From CAZAGT01 sp964484515 (lineage in GTDB: Bacteria > Desulfobacterota > DSM-4660 > Desulfatiglandales > HGW-15), in the NCBI GenBank assembly GCA_964484515.1, contig CAZAGT010000019.1:1-27536 (forward strand): a stretch of 27,536 bases of DNA, written 5' to 3'. Positions within the stretch are counted from its first letter, which is position 1. The number at the start of each line of letters is the position of its first letter. The notes under the pieces are model-generated. The model saw nothing but the letters and a program-made list of their open reading frames with translations, made no database searches and had not been told where the DNA came from. The translations under genes were made by a program, and so were the position numbers. Below are positions 15,565-22,546 of this stretch, piece after piece.

Positions 15565-15605
15565 GCCTCGAGCCTTTTGCGCACGCCTCATTCTTCGGGA
15601 TTTCC
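15565..15605 (+). repeat. CCTCGAGCC/CATTC dispersed repeat, copy A
   Basis: A pyrimidine-rich tract, GCCTCGAGCC and then CCTCATTCTTCGGGATTTCC. The same order of blocks recurs downstream of the next two plus-strand genes (17281-17369 and 18465-18507). Confidence 0.5.
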
Positions 15606-15770
15606 TTACCTTCGCTTCGCTCGGCTCAGTCCCCACCCCTTCGGGACGGGTCCTCGGTTTCGTTCCGCTCGAAGAGAGCGGGATGGACATTTTCCATCAG
15701 CCTCAGAGAAGCTGGTTCTTAGACAACTTATCGAGGATCATTGCAGGATGGTTACTTGGTTGCGGATGCG

Positions 15771-17138
15771 ATGAATCTTGAGACGTTTTTTGAACCTCGA
15801 ACCATGGCGGTCATAGGTGTTTCGTTGACCAACGAACGCCATCCGGCCAATGTCATCTTCAACAAAAACCTCCTTCGATACCCGGTCAAGGTCTTTCCAG
15901 TAAACCCCAAGGGCGGTGTCCTCGTCGGCGAAAGGGTCTTCCGAGATGTCGCAGAAATAGATCACGACATTGACTTGGCTGTGATCGCCGTCCGCTCAGA
16001 GCATGCTGCGGAGGTCCTAAAGGACTGCATTGAAGCTGGCGTCAGGGCCGCCACCATCATCTCGGGCGGATTCGCGGAAAGGGGGCAACGAGGGCTGCAG
16101 GATCAAATGGCCGACATGGCAAAGGAGGCCGGTTTCCCCTTCCTGGGCCCGAATTGCCTTGGCATCTACGTGCCCTCTCGAGTGGATACGTTTTTTCTTC
16201 CGAGTGAGCGAATGGTTAGGCCTGGGGCCGGTAATGTCGCCATGGTGAGTCAAAGCGGCGGAATCCTGGTAGACCAAATGGTGAAGTTCGCTGGTCAAGG
16301 GATAGGCTTGTCCGCGGCTGTGAGCATTGGAAACAAGGCCTTGCTCAGGGAGCTTGATTTCCTAGAGTACCTGGTTCATGATCCCAAGACGGATGTGATC
16401 AGCTTCTACGTGGAGGGCTTTGAAAGGGACGAAGGCCGGGAATTCGTCCTAGCGGCCGGCCGCAGCCCCAAACCGGTTATTGTCCTCAAGGCCGGTAAGA
16501 GCCCTGGCGGAGGGCGGGCGGTTTCGAGTCACACCGCCTCTCTGGCCGGGGATTACCAGATCTTTGCCTCTATCCTGTCGCAGCATGGCATCGTCGAGGC
16601 GCACAATGAGTTTGAGCTGATCTCTTTCTGTGAGTCCCTTAGCTGCTATCAACGGTCCATCGAAGGCAGAATCGGTATTATAACACCCAGCGGCGGACAT
16701 GGAGCTCTCTCCGTAGATGTGGCCACCGCTCACGGACTCACCATTCCGACCATCCCAGGGACCTCCCAGGAAGAGATCCGGAGCAGACTGTCGCGGAGCA
16801 TACAGCCGATCGCTTCCGTCGAAAATCCCATCGACCTGACAGCGAGTGCCCTCGACGAGGATTTTGTCTTTACGGCCGAGTATCTCAGCGAAGAGCCGAG
16901 CATCGATTGTCTGTTGATCCTCCTGCTGCCTTACTCACCCACCATGAGTTCGGATCTGGGCGCCAAACTAAGTCAGGTCTATCTGCGCCACAGCAAGCCG
17001 ATCGTCGCCTACGTGCCTCACGTGGAGAAATTCAGGATCATGATAGAAGGATTTGAGCTCAACCGGATTCCCGTAGCGCACTCGATTGAAGGGGCGGTGC
17101 TCATGGCGGAGGCGATGAAGCGTTGCAAGCCCTGCTAA
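15771..17138 (+). CDS. CoA-binding acyl-CoA synthetase (NDP-forming) alpha-type protein
   Basis: A 455-residue protein like the alpha subunit/half of ADP-forming acyl-CoA synthetases, which interconvert acyl-CoA + ADP + Pi with acid + CoA + ATP through a phosphohistidine. An N-terminal CoA-binding Rossmann domain (FEPRTMAVIGVS, VFPVNPKGGVL, IISGGFAERG, FLGPNCLGI) precedes two succinyl-CoA-ligase-like domains (MVSQSGGILVDQM, SIGNKALLRELDFLEYL, YVEGF). The loop AVSSHTASLAGD carries the expected catalytic His at about residue 254. The ATP-grasp beta part is absent from the protein and from the window, so it must act with a subunit encoded elsewhere or have another role. ATG 15771 (MNLETFFEPRTMAVIG) matches the family start; TTG 15741 is in frame upstream. 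Neither has a strong ribosome-binding site. Confidence 0.88.
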   Translation: MNLETFFEPRTMAVIGVSLTNERHPANVIFNKNLLRYPVKVFPVNPKGGVLVGERVFRDVAEIDHDIDLAVIAVRSEHAAEVLKDCIEAGVRAATIISGGFAERGQRGLQDQMADMAKEAGFPFLGPNCLGIYVPSRVDTFFLPSERMVRPGAGNVAMVSQSGGILVDQMVKFAGQGIGLSAAVSIGNKALLRELDFLEYLVHDPKTDVISFYVEGFERDEGREFVLAAGRSPKPVIVLKAGKSPGGGRAVSSHTASLAGDYQIFASILSQHGIVEAHNEFELISFCESLSCYQRSIEGRIGIITPSGGHGALSVDVATAHGLTIPTIPGTSQEEIRSRLSRSIQPIASVENPIDLTASALDEDFVFTAEYLSEEPSIDCLLILLLPYSPTMSSDLGAKLSQVYLRHSKPIVAYVPHVEKFRIMIEGFELNRIPVAHSIEGAVLMAEAMKRCKPC

Positions 17139-17689
17139 GGACCGGCCGGTCTACGCCGAATTGCCATGATTATAATGTAAATTCAATCACTTAACATCTA
17201 TCGCTTACATAATATGAAAGCTCAAGACGCAAGGCAGAAAATGAAAGGTACAATTGAACTCGTAGCCGTCTTTTCCCGAACCTCGAGCCCCTTCGGCCTT
17301 GAGCTCAGGGCCGAAAGGCTCGGAACTCGAACCTGAAATCTCGCCCCCCTCATTCCGCAGGATTTCTTTGTTCTCCCTTTTTGCCCTGACTCTTTTCGCA
17401 CTCCTTCGGCGATATCCAAACGTTTACCCATCTCAACCGTTGACTTCACCCCCTCATGGGTAAACTTTTGCCAGCCAATGGCAGATGAATCCGCAAAAGG
17501 GGTGGCATTGCTTTGCCAAACTTCGCGGAAGACCTCTCGGAATTCTATGTAATATATTGATATTGAAAGTGTTTTTAGTGATGACCCCCCTGGCATGATG
17601 TTCGCTTAAGGGAGAAGGACATCGCCGACAGAGTTCAAAGACGAAAGTAAACGGTCGTGTCCTATGTGGGCGAGGAAGGGGGTCTTGAG
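17139..17689. other. Intergenic region with repeats before the lytic transglycosylase
   Basis: About 550 nt without a convincing gene. A 12-bp perfect palindrome GACCGGCCGGTC (17140-17151) sits directly after the CoA-ligase stop. An AT-rich stretch follows (about 17165-17220), then copy B of the dispersed repeat with an internal hairpin. Another AT-rich stretch at 17545-17580 is a plausible promoter location, but I could not fix the boxes. Minus-strand frames here look like repeat translation. Confidence 0.6.
17281..17369 (+). repeat. CCTCGAGCC/CATTC dispersed repeat, copy B, with hairpin element
   Basis: CCTCGAGCC (17281-17289) is followed by CCTCATTCCGCAGGATTTC (17348-17366), the same block order as copy A. 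Between them, at about 17285-17325, is a hairpin with arms TTCGGCC...GGCCGAA and outer GAGCC...GGCTC. It resembles the element at 15419-15459 in reverse orientation. Confidence 0.5.
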
Positions 17690-18316
17690 ATGATGTTAGC
17701 AGAGAGATCAGTCTTGGAGAGTATGGCACGATGGATCGTGCTGGCCGCGATTGCCCTGGTCTTGCAGGCGGCACAGCTTCAGGCTCAGGAAAAGCAACCC
17801 GCATTGAAGGCAACAGAAGCGAATCAGGGGCAGCTCCTGGCAAAAGAGAAAGCGGTCGATAGTTCTGCAAAAGTGGTGAAGATCCTCAGCGGAAGGAAAG
17901 AGGAGAGATTATTCCAGCCGATCATCGTGGCAGCGGCCAACCGCCATAAGGTGGATTCGGCTTTGGTGAAGGCCATTATTCTTGCGGAATCGGGCTACAA
18001 CCCCAAGGCCGTCTCGAAAGTGGGTGCCAGGGGGCTGATGCAGTTGATGCCTCGGACCGCAAAGTCACTAGGCGTAGAAGACAGCTTCAATCCTGAGCAC
18101 AACATCAACGCCGGCGTCCGATACTTCAAGAAGCTGCTGAACCAATTTGGTGACGTCAAACTAGCCCTGGCGGCCTACAACGCCGGCGGAAGGAACGTCC
18201 GGAAATATAAAGGTGTGCCTCCTTACAAGGCCACACGCTACTATATCAAGAAGGTCCTTGAGTATTACCACATTTACAAACATCAGCTAGGCGATGAGGA
18301 AACGAACGACGTGTAA
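17690..18316 (+). CDS. Lytic transglycosylase, SLT (family 1) type
   Basis: Cleaves the MurNAc-GlcNAc bond of peptidoglycan without water, leaving a 1,6-anhydro end; acts in the periplasm. The 208-residue protein starts with a signal-like region (MARWIVLAAIALVLQAAQL, cleavage probably near QAQ). After a spacer, the SLT domain (about 75-195) contains the catalytic Glu100 in AIILAESGYNPKAVS, the GLMQLMP motif (115-121) and AAYNAGGRNVRKY (161-173). The ATG at 17690 is favoured by AAGGGGG 7 nt upstream; a GTG at 17657 is also in frame. It is monocistronic: a clear terminator follows at 18414. It may be a lipid-free periplasmic enzyme, as no lipobox is visible. Confidence 0.93.
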   Translation: MMLAERSVLESMARWIVLAAIALVLQAAQLQAQEKQPALKATEANQGQLLAKEKAVDSSAKVVKILSGRKEERLFQPIIVAAANRHKVDSALVKAIILAESGYNPKAVSKVGARGLMQLMPRTAKSLGVEDSFNPEHNINAGVRYFKKLLNQFGDVKLALAAYNAGGRNVRKYKGVPPYKATRYYIKKVLEYYHIYKHQLGDEETNDV

Positions 18317-18413
18317 ACCGGGCTCCTCGTTACACCCCTCTTTAACGCCCGGCGGCACCCCTTCCTCAATCTACGACGCATTTCGATAGCTTCATTCAGC
18401 TTCGTTTCAGAAG

Positions 18414-18452
18414 CAAGGCATCCAGATCCTCGACCTGGGTGCCTTGTTTTTT
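18414..18452 (+). terminator. Rho-independent terminator after the lytic transglycosylase
   Basis: A 12-bp stem with one T-G wobble (18414-18425 with 18435-18446) and a 9-nt loop is followed by six Ts (18447-18452). It lies about 100 nt past the stop codon. Confidence 0.8.
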
Positions 18453-18464
18453 GTCCATATTCTT

Positions 18465-18507
18465 CCTCGAGCCTCGAACCCTAAGACTTCATTCCGTGGG
18501 GTTTTCC
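18465..18507 (+). repeat. CCTCGAGCC/CATTC dispersed repeat, copy C
   Basis: TTCCTCGAGCCTCGAACC is followed by TTCATTCCGTGGGGTTTTCC. It is shorter than copies A and B but keeps the block order and plus-strand orientation. It lies just after the terminator of the lytic transglycosylase gene. Confidence 0.45.
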
Positions 18508-18542
18508 CTGCGCTTCCGGGAGGGGCCTCCCGTAGTCCCAGT

Positions 18543-18577
18543 CGAGAAAAGAGAGCCATTTAGGCGAGAGGCCTAAA
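18543..18577 (-). terminator. Possible terminator of the minus-strand hypothetical gene
   Basis: TTTAGGC and GCCTAAA (18571-18577 and 18559-18565) form a 7-bp stem with a 5-nt loop. On the minus strand a pyrimidine-rich tail with CTCTTTTCTC follows. The stop codon of the gene lies inside the stem. Confidence 0.4.
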
Positions 18578-18812
18578 GATCCGGTTTGCCAGGTTGCCAC
18601 TGGCTCAAGTCGCGAGGTTCCAGCACGATATCATCTTGCAGGTCCCACTCGTCAAAACCCGTGGTCTTGGTGTAGACGTCTTCTGCCGCCGATTCGGGTG
18701 AGAAATAGGAACCAATCCAGGTGCGGTCGATATATAGTCGGAACTGCCCAGAAACATCTGGGTCCGGACTGATCCAGAAGGTCCCGAATTTGGTTTTATA
18801 ATGATAAAACAT
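18573..18812 (-). CDS. Small conserved-looking hypothetical protein
   Basis: A 79-residue protein if it starts at ATG 18812 (MFYHYKTKFGTFWISP), or 92 residues from GTG 18851. It has no signal peptide or membrane segment, is rich in Trp, Tyr and Phe, and is acidic toward the C-terminus (DEWDLQDDIVLEPRDLSQW). The pattern KxGTFWI...LGSYxSPExAAxDVY...TGxDEWD recalls short hypothetical proteins seen in various Proteobacteria, but I cannot name a function. It is the only minus-strand gene between 9551 and 27398 and is flanked by its own candidate promoter (18879-18907) and terminator, so it is probably an independent unit. AGG lies 5 nt before ATG 18812. Confidence 0.65.
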   Translation of the reverse strand: MFYHYKTKFGTFWISPDPDVSGQFRLYIDRTWIGSYFSPESAAEDVYTKTTGFDEWDLQDDIVLEPRDLSQWQPGKPDL

Positions 18813-18878
18813 GGCTCCCTGATGAATCGCGAATAAGGAAGGGCCGACCACCGATCTGAGAGTTGATTGCTCTGGCGG

Positions 18879-18907
18879 GCTATAGCAGATCGCCCGTTCG
18901 AGTTCAA
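18879..18907 (-). promoter_or_regulatory. Candidate promoter for the minus-strand small gene
   Basis: Reading the minus strand, TTGAAC (18907-18902) is followed after exactly 17 nt by TATAGC (18884-18879). Both boxes match four of six consensus positions. It would start transcription about 20 nt before GTG 18851 and 60 nt before ATG 18812. Confidence 0.45.
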
Positions 18908-19003
18908 GTCGATTCCGGAGCCTAAGGCCTCCGGGTTCGGTTTACGGTCGCGAAGGGAAAGCGCTGCATGTGCAAGTGCATTTTGTTTTGGTCCAATTTT
19001 GTA

Positions 19004-19032
19004 TTGACAAGCAGAACGAAATAGATGATACG
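19004..19032 (+). promoter_or_regulatory. Candidate promoter for the thrS operon
   Basis: A perfect TTGACA (19004-19009) is followed after 17 nt by GATACG (19027-19032), a three-of-six -10 box, in AT-rich DNA. It would give a leader of about 225 nt before thrS, long enough to hold regulatory structure. Confidence 0.45.
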
Positions 19033-19205
19033 AATATAGGCACAAAGATTTGAATATCTCTAAAAGAAATAAGCTTTAGAGAGAATAAGGGTTTTGAAGC
19101 CTAATTGAACAATTTATCTAAAGAAGACAAGCACAGTTGATCATTTTGGGCGTTGGAAACCGGGTATTTCCGGGCGATTACATTTCGGAACAACGAACCT
19201 GATGA

Positions 19206-19252
19206 GGCGTCTGAGAGGGCAAAGGCCCCACTCCGGATGCCTTGTTTGCTTT
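19206..19252 (+). promoter_or_regulatory. Stable leader hairpin with T-rich tail just before thrS
   Basis: GGCGTCT-GAG-A-GGGC (19206-19220), a loop AAAG, and GCCC-CA-CTC-C-GGATGCC (19225-19241) form an almost continuous stem with small bulges and two G-U pairs. TTGTTTGCTTT follows. The thrS ATG is 14 nt beyond. It could act as an attenuator, or as a translational operator such as those that bind ThrRS in some bacteria; neither is proven. Confidence 0.45.
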
Positions 19253-19265
19253 ATGAGACTGGTCG

Positions 19266-21179
19266 ATGCGAACATTTAGAGTCACATACCAGGGCCAGAA
19301 TCCAGTGGAGATAGGGGCCGAATCCCTCTCCGCTCTCGATGCCTTGAGACATCTTGGGCTCAAAGGTCTCGAGAGGGTTGTGGCTGTTCGAATCGATGGT
19401 CAGAGTCGGGATCTCAGTACCATGATTAATCCCGAGGCCGATTTGGAGCCGATCTTTTTGGAATCCGAAGAGGGATTGGAGATTATGCGCCACAGCACGT
19501 CGCATATCATGGCCATGGCCGTCCAAGAAATCTTTTCGGGTACAAAGGTGACTATCGGGCCTGCCATCGAGAATGGGTTCTATTATGATTTCGACTACGA
19601 ACGTCCGTTCAGAGAAGATGATCTACCGCGAATTGAAGAGAAGATGAAGAGGATCATCCGAGCGGATCTGCCCTTTGTGCGCAAGGAGATGACGAAGCAC
19701 GCCGCCCTCGACCTCTTTCAAGAACGAGGCGAAGACTACAAGGCCGAACTCATTCGGGAACTCGATGAGGAGACGGTTTCCGTATACTGTCAAGGGGACT
19801 TTACCGACCTGTGCCGCGGCCCCCATGTTCCGTCTACAGGTAGGATTAAGGCCTTTCGGCTGATGAAGGTGGCGGGGGCCTACTGGCGGGGCGATGAAAA
19901 ACGGGCCATGCTGAGCCGTATATATGGTGTGGCCTTTGCAGATCAAAAGGGCCTGAAGCGATATCTGCATCGATTGGAGGAAGCCAAAAAGCGGGATCAT
20001 GTAAGGTTGGGTACCCAGCTTGACCTGTTCAGCATGCATGAGGATGTCGGGGCGGGTCTCATTGTCTGGCACCCAAAAGGAGCTCTGTTGCGACATATCC
20101 TCAGGGAGTTTGAGGTCGGTGAGCACCTAAAGCGAGGCTATGAACTGGTCGAGGGCCCTCAAATCCTGAAGACGGCCCTCTGGGAGAGATCGGGGCACTT
20201 CGATAACTACCGCGAAAACATGTACTTCACGGAAGTGGATAGCCAGTCCTACGGTATCAAACCGATGAACTGCCTTGCACACATGAAGATATACGGATCA
20301 GCGATCAGGAGTTATCGCGATCTGCCCAAGCGGTACTTCGAACTCGGGGTCGTACATCGGCACGAGCGCTCCGGTGTGCTGCACGGGCTTCTTCGTGTAA
20401 GAGAGTTTACTCAGGACGACGCGCATATCATATGTACGCCTCAACAATTAGACGGCGAAATAAAGGGCGTGCTCGATTTTGTCAGAGACGTCATGGAGAT
20501 CTTCCACTTCGAGTATGATCTTGAGATAAGCACGCGGCCCGCAAAGTCGATCGGCTCCGATGAGGATTGGGAGCGGGCCACAAAGGCCCTCATCGCGGCC
20601 GTGGAAGACAATGGGCTGCCCTATCAACTCAATGAGGGCGATGGGGCCTTTTACGGTCCAAAGATCGACGTCAAGCTCAAAGATGCTCTGGACCGGGAGT
20701 GGCAATGTGCGACTATTCAATGTGATTTTACTTTACCGGAGCGTTTCGATCTGTTTTATATAGACCGGGACGGCCAAAAACACCGGCCTGCCATGATTCA
20801 CCGCGTCATCTTGGGAGCCCTCGAGCGTTTCATCGGTGTGCTGATCGAACACTACGCCGGTGGCTTCCCGACATGGTTGGCGCCCGTCCAGGCCGTCATC
20901 CTGACTGTCACGGATAGGCACTTGACCTACGCTGAGAAGCTGCTTAGGTCGCTGCTCGCGGCCGGCATCAGGGTAAAGGCTGATTTCAGGAACGAAAAGC
21001 TGGGTCTCAAAGTCCGAGAAGCACAGCTACAAAAGACGCCCTACATGCTGATCGTCGGTGACAAGGAGCAAGAGCACGGGGGAGTCACGCCGCGCTTAAG
21101 GGATGGCAAGAATCTGCCCCTTATGGATCAAGAGGAATTCATTGATTTCATCAAAGAGGAATGTAGGGAAAGGAGGTAG
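19266..21179 (+). CDS. thrS: Threonyl-tRNA synthetase
   Basis: A cytoplasmic class II synthetase that charges tRNA-Thr. The 637 residues include an N-terminal TGS domain (1-62) and the editing domain with the zinc-like HSTSH (76-80) and the YCQGDFTDLCRGPH region. The catalytic core has GPQILKTALWERSGH, MNCLAHMKIY (often NCPGH in others), RVREFTQDDAH, MIHRVILGALERFIG and HYAGGFPTWLAPVQ. An anticodon-binding domain with EAQLQKTPYMLIVGDKE ends the protein. The length is normal. ATG 19266 has no strong ribosome-binding site. A short 8-codon frame beginning at ATG 19253 overlaps this start. It heads the thrS-infC-rpmI-rplT-pheS-pheT cluster, and only 5 nt separate its TAG from the infC start. Confidence 0.97.
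   Translation: MRTFRVTYQGQNPVEIGAESLSALDALRHLGLKGLERVVAVRIDGQSRDLSTMINPEADLEPIFLESEEGLEIMRHSTSHIMAMAVQEIFSGTKVTIGPAIENGFYYDFDYERPFREDDLPRIEEKMKRIIRADLPFVRKEMTKHAALDLFQERGEDYKAELIRELDEETVSVYCQGDFTDLCRGPHVPSTGRIKAFRLMKVAGAYWRGDEKRAMLSRIYGVAFADQKGLKRYLHRLEEAKKRDHVRLGTQLDLFSMHEDVGAGLIVWHPKGALLRHILREFEVGEHLKRGYELVEGPQILKTALWERSGHFDNYRENMYFTEVDSQSYGIKPMNCLAHMKIYGSAIRSYRDLPKRYFELGVVHRHERSGVLHGLLRVREFTQDDAHIICTPQQLDGEIKGVLDFVRDVMEIFHFEYDLEISTRPAKSIGSDEDWERATKALIAAVEDNGLPYQLNEGDGAFYGPKIDVKLKDALDREWQCATIQCDFTLPERFDLFYIDRDGQKHRPAMIHRVILGALERFIGVLIEHYAGGFPTWLAPVQAVILTVTDRHLTYAEKLLRSLLAAGIRVKADFRNEKLGLKVREAQLQKTPYMLIVGDKEQEHGGVTPRLRDGKNLPLMDQEEFIDFIKEECRERR
21171..21176 (+). promoter_or_regulatory. Shine-Dalgarno that fixes the infC start
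   Basis: AGGAGG lies exactly 8 nt before ATA (21185-21187) and overlaps the end of thrS. No comparable site precedes the downstream GTG codons at 21206 or 21212, so the ribosome is expected to start at the ATA. Confidence 0.75.
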
Positions 21180-21184
21180 AGGTT

Positions 21185-21700
21185 ATAGCTAAGAGATTTG
21201 ATGATGTGCGCGTGAATGAAAAGATCCGGGCGAAGACGGTCAGGCTGATCGGCGTTGATGGATCACAACTCGGCATCATCTCCATTCGTGAGGCCCTGGA
21301 GAACGCCGAAGACGCAGGGCTGGACTTGGTGGAAGTTGCCCCGAACTCAGATCCGCCCGTGTGCCGGATCATGGACTACGGCAAGTACAAATACCAGACA
21401 AGCAAAAAGACTCAAGGGACGAAAAAGAAGGTCAAGGCCGTCCAGCTCAAAGAGATCAAGCTGAGACCGCATACGGACGAACATGATCTCGGGTTCAAGA
21501 TCAGGAATCTCAAAAAGTTCTTGGAGAAGAAAAACAGAGTCAAGGTTTCGATGATCTTCAGAGGGCGGGAGTTGGCCCACGTCGATTCGGGGATGGAGCT
21601 GCTTCAAAGGGTCGCCGCAGAGGTTGAAGAAACCGGGACCGTCGATCAGCCGCCTAAACGGGAAGGCCGCAACGTGACCATGGTCCTCGTCCCCAAATAG
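21185..21700 (+). CDS. infC: Translation initiation factor IF-3
   Basis: IF3 binds the 30S subunit, prevents early 50S joining and rejects non-canonical start codons. With the ATA start at 21185 the protein is 171 residues and begins (M/I)AKRFDDVRVNEKIRAKTVRL, matching the usual IF3 N-terminus. A GTG start at 21206 would cut off the first seven residues and lacks a ribosome-binding site. Recognisable motifs are LGIISIREALENAEDAGLDL, VAPNSDPPVCRIMDYGKYKY, the lysine-rich linker, VQLKEIKLRPHTDEHDLGFK, and a C-terminal RNA-binding domain with MIFRGRELAH. A rare start fits the known autoregulation of infC, which in E. coli starts with AUU and is repressed by excess IF3. It lies between thrS and rpmI. 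Confidence 0.95.
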   Translation: MAKRFDDVRVNEKIRAKTVRLIGVDGSQLGIISIREALENAEDAGLDLVEVAPNSDPPVCRIMDYGKYKYQTSKKTQGTKKKVKAVQLKEIKLRPHTDEHDLGFKIRNLKKFLEKKNRVKVSMIFRGRELAHVDSGMELLQRVAAEVEETGTVDQPPKREGRNVTMVLVPK

Positions 21701-21757
21701 ATCCGTCATTTCATATCACATCCGATCTTAAGACAAAGACCAGGAACAGGGAAGCGA

Positions 21758-21820
21758 CCGGCGTGCCGCCGGACAGCGAGCACGTCTGCGCTGCTTGTTT
21801 GGCGGGTAGGTCAGGCTCGC
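21758..21820 (+). promoter_or_regulatory. Structured leader before rpmI-rplT
   Basis: The 161-nt infC-rpmI spacer contains a tight hairpin CCGGCG-TGC-CGCCGG (21758-21772) and then a larger stem GCGAGC (21776-21781) with GCTCGC (21815-21820). In several bacteria this gap carries the L20-binding operator that represses rpmI-rplT. The position fits, but I did not match a defined L20-leader consensus. Confidence 0.4.
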
Positions 21821-21861
21821 AGAAATGGATCGCAGGCCGATTCAGGTTTGGAGGTTAAGGG

Positions 21862-22059
21862 ATGCCAAAACTAAAGAGTCATCGCGGGGCGGCGAAACGA
21901 TTCAAGATCACAGGCTCCGGCAAGATTGTGCGCAATAAGGCCAATGCAAGCCATATTCTCACCAAAAAGAGTACCAAGCGGAAACGGAATCTCAGGAAAT
22001 CGGGGCTCGTTGACGCGACGAACAGGAAGAGTGTCAACCGGCTGTTGCCCTACCTGTGA
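21862..22059 (+). CDS. rpmI: Ribosomal protein bL35
   Basis: A 65-residue, highly basic protein of the large ribosomal subunit. It begins MPKLKSHRGAAKRFKITGSG and continues with the typical KRKRNLRKSGLVD and a final RLLPYL. ATG 21862 is preceded by GGAGG at a 7-nt spacing. It is placed between infC and rplT as in most bacteria; the pair rpmI-rplT is usually repressed by free L20, and the structured spacer upstream is a candidate site. Confidence 0.98.
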   Translation: MPKLKSHRGAAKRFKITGSGKIVRNKANASHILTKKSTKRKRNLRKSGLVDATNRKSVNRLLPYL

Positions 22060-22108
22060 GCGTCCGTACGCCGACTGCTAATCCAAGCGTAAACGAAGAG
22101 GTTTGAGA

Positions 22109-22453
22109 ATGCCGAGAGTGAAGAGAGGGTATAAAGCAAGACGCAGGCGGAAGGCCATCCTTAAGGCCGCCAAGGGTTTCAGGGGCGGGCGAAGTAAGCT
22201 TGTAAGGACGGCCACCGTTTCGGTAGACAGGGCCAGGATGTTCGCCTATCGCGATCGGCGAACGAGAAAACGGGATTTCCGGAGTCTTTGGATCGTCAGG
22301 ATTAATGCGGCTGCGCGAGAAAACGGGATTTCCTATAGCCAACTCATGGGCCGCCTCAATAAGGCCGGTATTGAGTTAGACCGCAAGATCCTTGCCGAGT
22401 TGGCCGTCAATGACCCCGCGTCCTTTGCAAGCGTAGCTGCCGCGGTGAAGTAG
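22109..22453 (+). CDS. rplT: Ribosomal protein bL20
   Basis: A 114-residue large-subunit assembly protein that binds 23S rRNA and often its own mRNA. It begins MPRVKRGYKARRRRKAI and contains KGFRGGRSKLVRTA, YRDRRTRKRDFRSLWIVRIN and AARENGISYSQLMGRL, all family hallmarks. ATG 22109 is chosen: it matches the universal MPRVKRG start and has AGAGG about 9 nt upstream; the frame extends to a TTG at 22103. A hairpin follows 31 nt after the stop. Confidence 0.98.
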   Translation: MPRVKRGYKARRRRKAILKAAKGFRGGRSKLVRTATVSVDRARMFAYRDRRTRKRDFRSLWIVRINAAARENGISYSQLMGRLNKAGIELDRKILAELAVNDPASFASVAAAVK

Positions 22454-22484
22454 TTCAATAGTACATCCTAGAACACGTTGTGAA

Positions 22485-22506
22485 AGGCCCCGCCTAGACG
22501 GGGCCT
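22485..22506 (+). terminator. Hairpin between rplT and pheS
   Basis: AGGCCCCG (22485-22492) and CGGGGCCT (22499-22506) form a perfect 8-bp stem with a 6-nt loop, then CGGCGTTTGTTC. The T tail is poor, so it may act as a partial terminator, a processing site or an attenuator within the cluster. Confidence 0.45.
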
Positions 22507-22546
22507 CGGCGTTTGTTCAAACATCGCAATCGGCGAGGAGAACCCT

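Larger units (their letters stand above)
15360..15770. other. Intergenic region rich in repeats
   Basis: About 410 nt with no convincing gene between the kinase and the CoA ligase. It contains a dispersed hairpin element (15419-15459), a short GTGAGGCG-type tandem (15502-15531) and one copy of the CCTCGAGCC...CATTC repeat (15565-15605), each listed separately. Short frames here, such as a minus-strand one reading PFGFAQDREPVER, are typical repeat-derived spurious frames. Confidence 0.65.
18852..19265. other. Divergent intergenic region before the thrS operon
   Basis: About 410 nt between the minus-strand small gene and thrS. It holds candidate promoters in both directions, a CCGGAG...CTCCGG hairpin near 18915-18935, an AT-rich stretch (about 19000-19135) and a stable hairpin just before thrS. 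No tRNA gene could be folded from it, and no T-box sequence was recognised. Confidence 0.6.

Noticed and set aside
18885..18960. A tRNA-like T-arm sequence (GTTCGAGTTCAAG) near a hairpin
   Set aside because: No acceptor stem, D-arm or anticodon arm could be folded around it.
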